Positions 16,201 through 17,755 of a DNA stretch of 17,755 nt are shown here, piece after piece (position 1 is the stretch's first letter; each line of letters starts with the position of its first letter). The notes under the pieces are model-generated. The model was given only the letters and a program-made list of their open reading frames with translations. It ran no database searches and was not told the DNA's origin. The position numbers were made by a program, and so were the translations under genes. Source of the DNA: Clostridia bacterium (GTDB lineage: Bacteria > Bacillota > Clostridia > Oscillospirales > CAG-272); NCBI GenBank assembly GCA_017958705.1, contig JAGDCE010000151.1, forward strand, positions 1 to 17,755, given 5' to 3'.

Positions 16201-16413
16201 TATACCCGTATCATACGCGGAAGATGTCTGAAACGTTTCAACCTTAACGTCGCTTTTTATTATGGGATTCATATCTGTTGTCGTTTCCTCCTCTGTTTTT
16301 GTTGTTATTACATTTTCCGTTTCCACAGTCTCTGTTATCTCGGACGTAATGTCGCAAGATAACAGTAAAAGTAAAGTTAACAAAGCAAGCACAATAGATA
16401 TTATCCTTTTCAT
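13210..16413 (-). CDS. Alpha-L-rhamnosidase, GH78, surface lipoprotein with inserted concanavalin-like domain
   Basis: A 1067-residue exported enzyme that should release terminal alpha-L-rhamnose. Seen: a lipoprotein signal (MKRIISIVLA, then LLLLSC with the lipobox Cys20), a Thr/Glu-rich tether (21-50), a fibronectin-III-like N-domain (about 55-157), the rhamnosidase N-domain (160-320), and a LamG-like insertion (about 327-490) containing TTYINGNKVHTVNL. After this come YILDFGVNMQGYARM (516-530), the (alpha/alpha)6 barrel with DCPQREKNGWTGDAA (646-660) where Glu651 matches the general acid of GH78, GDWVGLDN (763-770), TSLWEYWD (911-918) with base candidate Glu915, and a C-terminal beta-sandwich. 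Both catalytic Glu residues are present. It is the only exported glycosidase here, so it likely starts degradation at the surface. ATG 16413 has TGAGGT 5 bases upstream; a TTG at 16425 is rejected. GC is lower than in neighbouring genes, about 42% over 13741-13980 by hand count. Confidence 0.93.
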   Translation of the reverse strand: MKRIISIVLALLTLLLLLSCDITSEITETVETENVITTKTEEETTTDMNPIIKSDVKVETFQTSSAYDTGIDCKNVRLGWRINTEKRGMYQTAYRCVVEDEQGTLAWDSDWVQSNEQTGIVPQNLKPETIYTAKVKIRDENGTESDFGEPFTFETAPDKPEGVWIAAERLARYVFSLDQPAANIERARCYLASTGVIEIRLNGSKVGDLIWGPRKGVSDKVAYYNTFDVTSMLKDGENCVGAYVSGSTYMNHDLCGMLRVKYKDGSVQTVSTGKDWKTCAASEIVKDDLSKGEDIDLTKKTEWDTPGFRTDASWKDVSTVSFGSVDGELTIPDNSGIFTTYRSFSGNYTIEAVITVRKTLGTIMFGAKDGVSSPLMWQVTDSGLRLHKVGWTEIDTPSAKGLGKDKKVTMKIEILDGTVTTYINGNKVHTVNLPQSQTDGALGIRSALNEVASYDRITVTQNGKVVWEDEFDFVDTEKWNFPGEAEIVPSPTGTKVIKEIKPVSCNEITSGGKKAYILDFGVNMQGYARMTLKGNKNDKYKIEYSELLDENGDIWANTTAHKPVSTYTLSGGDDVFEPRFFYTGFRYLRVTAPENEDFDPDAFTACFTSDDVVQTGYFESSNERLDQVFEMYNVSQRSNMMGNYTDCPQREKNGWTGDAAVTKESAAMLLNDYTTAEAFLDAMLMDVKADGRPEIVVPRPSGTESGAQYDITWASAIFIFPYELYMQTGDKYYIEHSIDTLIKVFEFAATYENNGLVTQNVYGDWVGLDNAKGLVDSGYLSASCYYNCGMLLSKMLDIAGRDHKEHNAHMKKVYDAIQKKYYKNGYYAKKSQTCSSMALDFDFVPNETKALVLDKLIEICDKKGRVLGTGVLGTKSLYDALSEANEHKLLLDMTISAEKGSFGFMIDNGATSLWEYWDVAGKNFNSNAGDFLAFFDSQNHVMLGGGPACWMFEGLGGIRKTGAGYRTVTYRPGIESGLTYVNSSIDALIGLCVSDWRYENGVLTWNITVPTNTTATVVIPLSDAKSVTESGKSVFECDGDGIRYEGRGGDGEFIYTVGGGEYLFTAS

Positions 16414-16418
16414 ATTAA

Positions 16419-16424
16419 ACCTCA
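16419..16424 (-). promoter_or_regulatory. Ribosome binding site of GH78 overlapping the xylulokinase stop
   Basis: TGAGGT on the - strand, 5 bases before ATG 16413. Its TGA is also the stop codon of the upstream kinase, so translation of the two genes is probably coupled. It decides the GH78 start. Confidence 0.65.
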
Positions 16425-17755
16425 ATAAATAGTTTTCAATACTGGGTATAGCTTTTTATAAACCTCAAACCCCTTGTTATATTTTTCGTGTATTTCTTTA
16501 TCATATTTTACCGCGAGCTTCTTTTTTACCGTCGTGGTCGCGCAGGTGACGAGGTCGGGGTATTCGCCGCAGCCGACCATCGCGAGCATCGCCGCGCCGA
16601 ACTGCTCCGTCTCGGTCACGTAAATATCGACGCCGAGCACGTTTGACACGACCGCCTGCCACAGCGGGCTTTTAGCTCCGCCGCCGCATAAAACGGCGGA
16701 TCTGACGCTGACGCCGCCCGCCTCGACGCAGTCGCGCAGAGCGTATGCGACGCCCTCGTATACGGCGAGGCACATATCCTCGCGCGTCGTCTCCGCCGAC
16801 AGTCCGACAAACGCGCCGCGCGCGTACACGTCGTTGTGCGGACAGCGCTCGCCCGTTAGATACGGCAGAAAATACACTCCGGTGGCCGCCGCTTTTTCAA
16901 GCGTGAATCTGTCGTAATCACCCTTTAAGATCCGTTTCGTCCACCAGTCGTCGCAGCTCGCGGCGGAGAGGATACAGCCCATCAGATGATATCTGCCGTT
17001 GCTGTGGCAGAAATTGTGCAGGATCCTTCCCGCGCCTGCAATATATTCATCGCACGGCAGAAACACCGTGCCGCTCGTGCCGAGCGATAAGCTGCAGTCG
17101 CCGGGCGACAGCGTGCCCGTGCCGACGGCGGAGGCGGCGTTGTCGCCTGCGCCCGCGCACATCACGGCGTTTTTCAATCCGAACTCCGGTTTGATCCTGC
17201 CCGTGACCTCATAGCTTTCATAAAGCTTCGGGAGCATGCCGACGGTGATGCCGCAGATCTCACACATTCTCTGCGACCATTTTTTATGCTCGACGTCGAG
17301 CAGCAGCATGCCCGCCGCGTCGGAAAAGTCGGTCGAGAAAACGCCGGTGAGCATATAAGCGAGATAGTCCTTCGGCAGACAGATCTTACGGCACCTTTTG
17401 AAATTCTCCGGCTCGTTTTCTTTGACCCACAGTATTTTCGGGGCGGTAAAGCCCGGGAACGCCGTGTTTCCCGTTTCATTGAAAGTATCCTCGATACCGT
17501 TTAAATACGCCGTCTGCTTTACGCTTCTTCCGTCGTTCCAAAGTATCGCCGGGCGTATGACGTTATCGTCATCGTCAAGCATGACGAGCCCGTGCATTTG
17601 CCCGGCGATGCTGACGCCTTTTATATCGTCTTCGATCCCTTTTGACAAAATTTTCAGTATTTCGACAGCCGAGTTATACCAGGCAGCGGGGTCCTGCTCG
17701 CTGTAATTCGGCGCGGGATTGCCTACTCCGTATTTTACGCTGTGGCTGCCGTAAA
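16422..17755 (-). CDS. xylB: Xylulokinase (FGGY family), 5' end missing
   Basis: The frame stays open to the window edge; 444 codons are present and roughly 30-40 N-terminal residues, including the first phosphate-binding loop, are outside. XylB phosphorylates D-xylulose with ATP to xylulose 5-phosphate for the pentose phosphate pathway. Seen from the edge: NPAPNYSEQDPAAWY, then SIAGQMHGLV, the substrate motif characteristic of xylulokinases, AILWNDGRS, GFTAPKILWVKENEPE, LPKDYLAYMLTG, CAGAGDNAASAVGTG with the catalytic Asp of this family, SLGTSGTVF, YLTGERCPH and CGGGAKSPLWQ at the nucleotide site. The MHG and GFTAPK motifs favour xylulokinase over rhamnulokinase or gluconate kinase. It is the first visible gene of the - strand glycosidase operon, 8 bases upstream of GH78, which ties the operon to xylose-containing substrates. 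No xylose isomerase is visible here; it may lie beyond the edge. Confidence 0.93.
   Translation of the reverse strand, partial: YGSHSVKYGVGNPAPNYSEQDPAAWYNSAVEILKILSKGIEDDIKGVSIAGQMHGLVMLDDDDNVIRPAILWNDGRSVKQTAYLNGIEDTFNETGNTAFPGFTAPKILWVKENEPENFKRCRKICLPKDYLAYMLTGVFSTDFSDAAGMLLLDVEHKKWSQRMCEICGITVGMLPKLYESYEVTGRIKPEFGLKNAVMCAGAGDNAASAVGTGTLSPGDCSLSLGTSGTVFLPCDEYIAGAGRILHNFCHSNGRYHLMGCILSAASCDDWWTKRILKGDYDRFTLEKAAATGVYFLPYLTGERCPHNDVYARGAFVGLSAETTREDMCLAVYEGVAYALRDCVEAGGVSVRSAVLCGGGAKSPLWQAVVSNVLGVDIYVTETEQFGAAMLAMVGCGEYPDLVTCATTTVKKKLAVKYDKEIHEKYNKGFEVYKKLYPVLKTIY

Noticed and set aside
15658..16362. 234-codon open frame on the + strand opposite the GH78 N-terminus
   Set aside because: It is antisense to the lipoprotein signal and N-domain of a well-supported GH78 gene.

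Overview
The window looks like chromosome from an anaerobic Gram-positive bacterium, most likely an uncultured gut or rumen member of class Clostridia. This is inferred from strong AGGAG-type ribosome sites before almost every gene, a lipoprotein signal with a lipobox, a surface protein with an LPXTG-like C-terminus (NPGTAD, hydrophobic helix, KKVR), densely packed operons, and a short QueG-type iron-sulfur reductase. GC is moderately high in most genes and visibly lower in the GH78 gene. No rRNA, tRNA, CRISPR array, insertion sequence, transporter or transcriptional regulator was seen.

Layout. The left arm (about 1-3773, + strand) holds the 3' part of a QueG-like epoxyqueuosine reductase, then a short GH29 alpha-L-fucosidase, then a GH3 beta-xylosidase-type enzyme that overlaps the GH29 stop by 4 bases. 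It ends at a hairpin (3790-3813) that can serve as a terminator for both strands. The right arm (17755 down to 4953, - strand) is a tight seven-gene run: xylulokinase (5' end outside the window), GH78 alpha-L-rhamnosidase lipoprotein, a uroporphyrinogen-decarboxylase-fold protein, two GH43 enzymes, a GH95 fucosidase/galactosidase and a second GH3 enzyme. Gaps are 8-13 bases except for 67 bases before the first GH43 gene. Below it, a separate - strand gene with its own sigma-A-type promoter encodes a secreted protein with a concanavalin-like domain and a sortase-like tail.

How the genes fit together (inference). The GH78 lipoprotein is the only glycosidase with an export signal. It could remove rhamnose from a plant polysaccharide at the cell surface. 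The imported oligosaccharides would then be dismantled in the cytoplasm by the two GH3, two GH43, GH29 and GH95 enzymes, which all lack signal peptides, and xylulokinase would pass xylose carbon to the pentose phosphate pathway. The sugars implied (L-rhamnose, L-fucose or L-galactose, xylose, arabinose) point to pectin side chains such as rhamnogalacturonan, fucosylated xyloglucan or a complex arabinoxylan, but the sequence does not settle which.

Most worth a second look: the URO-D-like protein embedded in a sugar operon, the small NPGTAD surface protein, the concanavalin-like insertion in GH78, and a GH43 enzyme with Asp where the family has its catalytic Glu.
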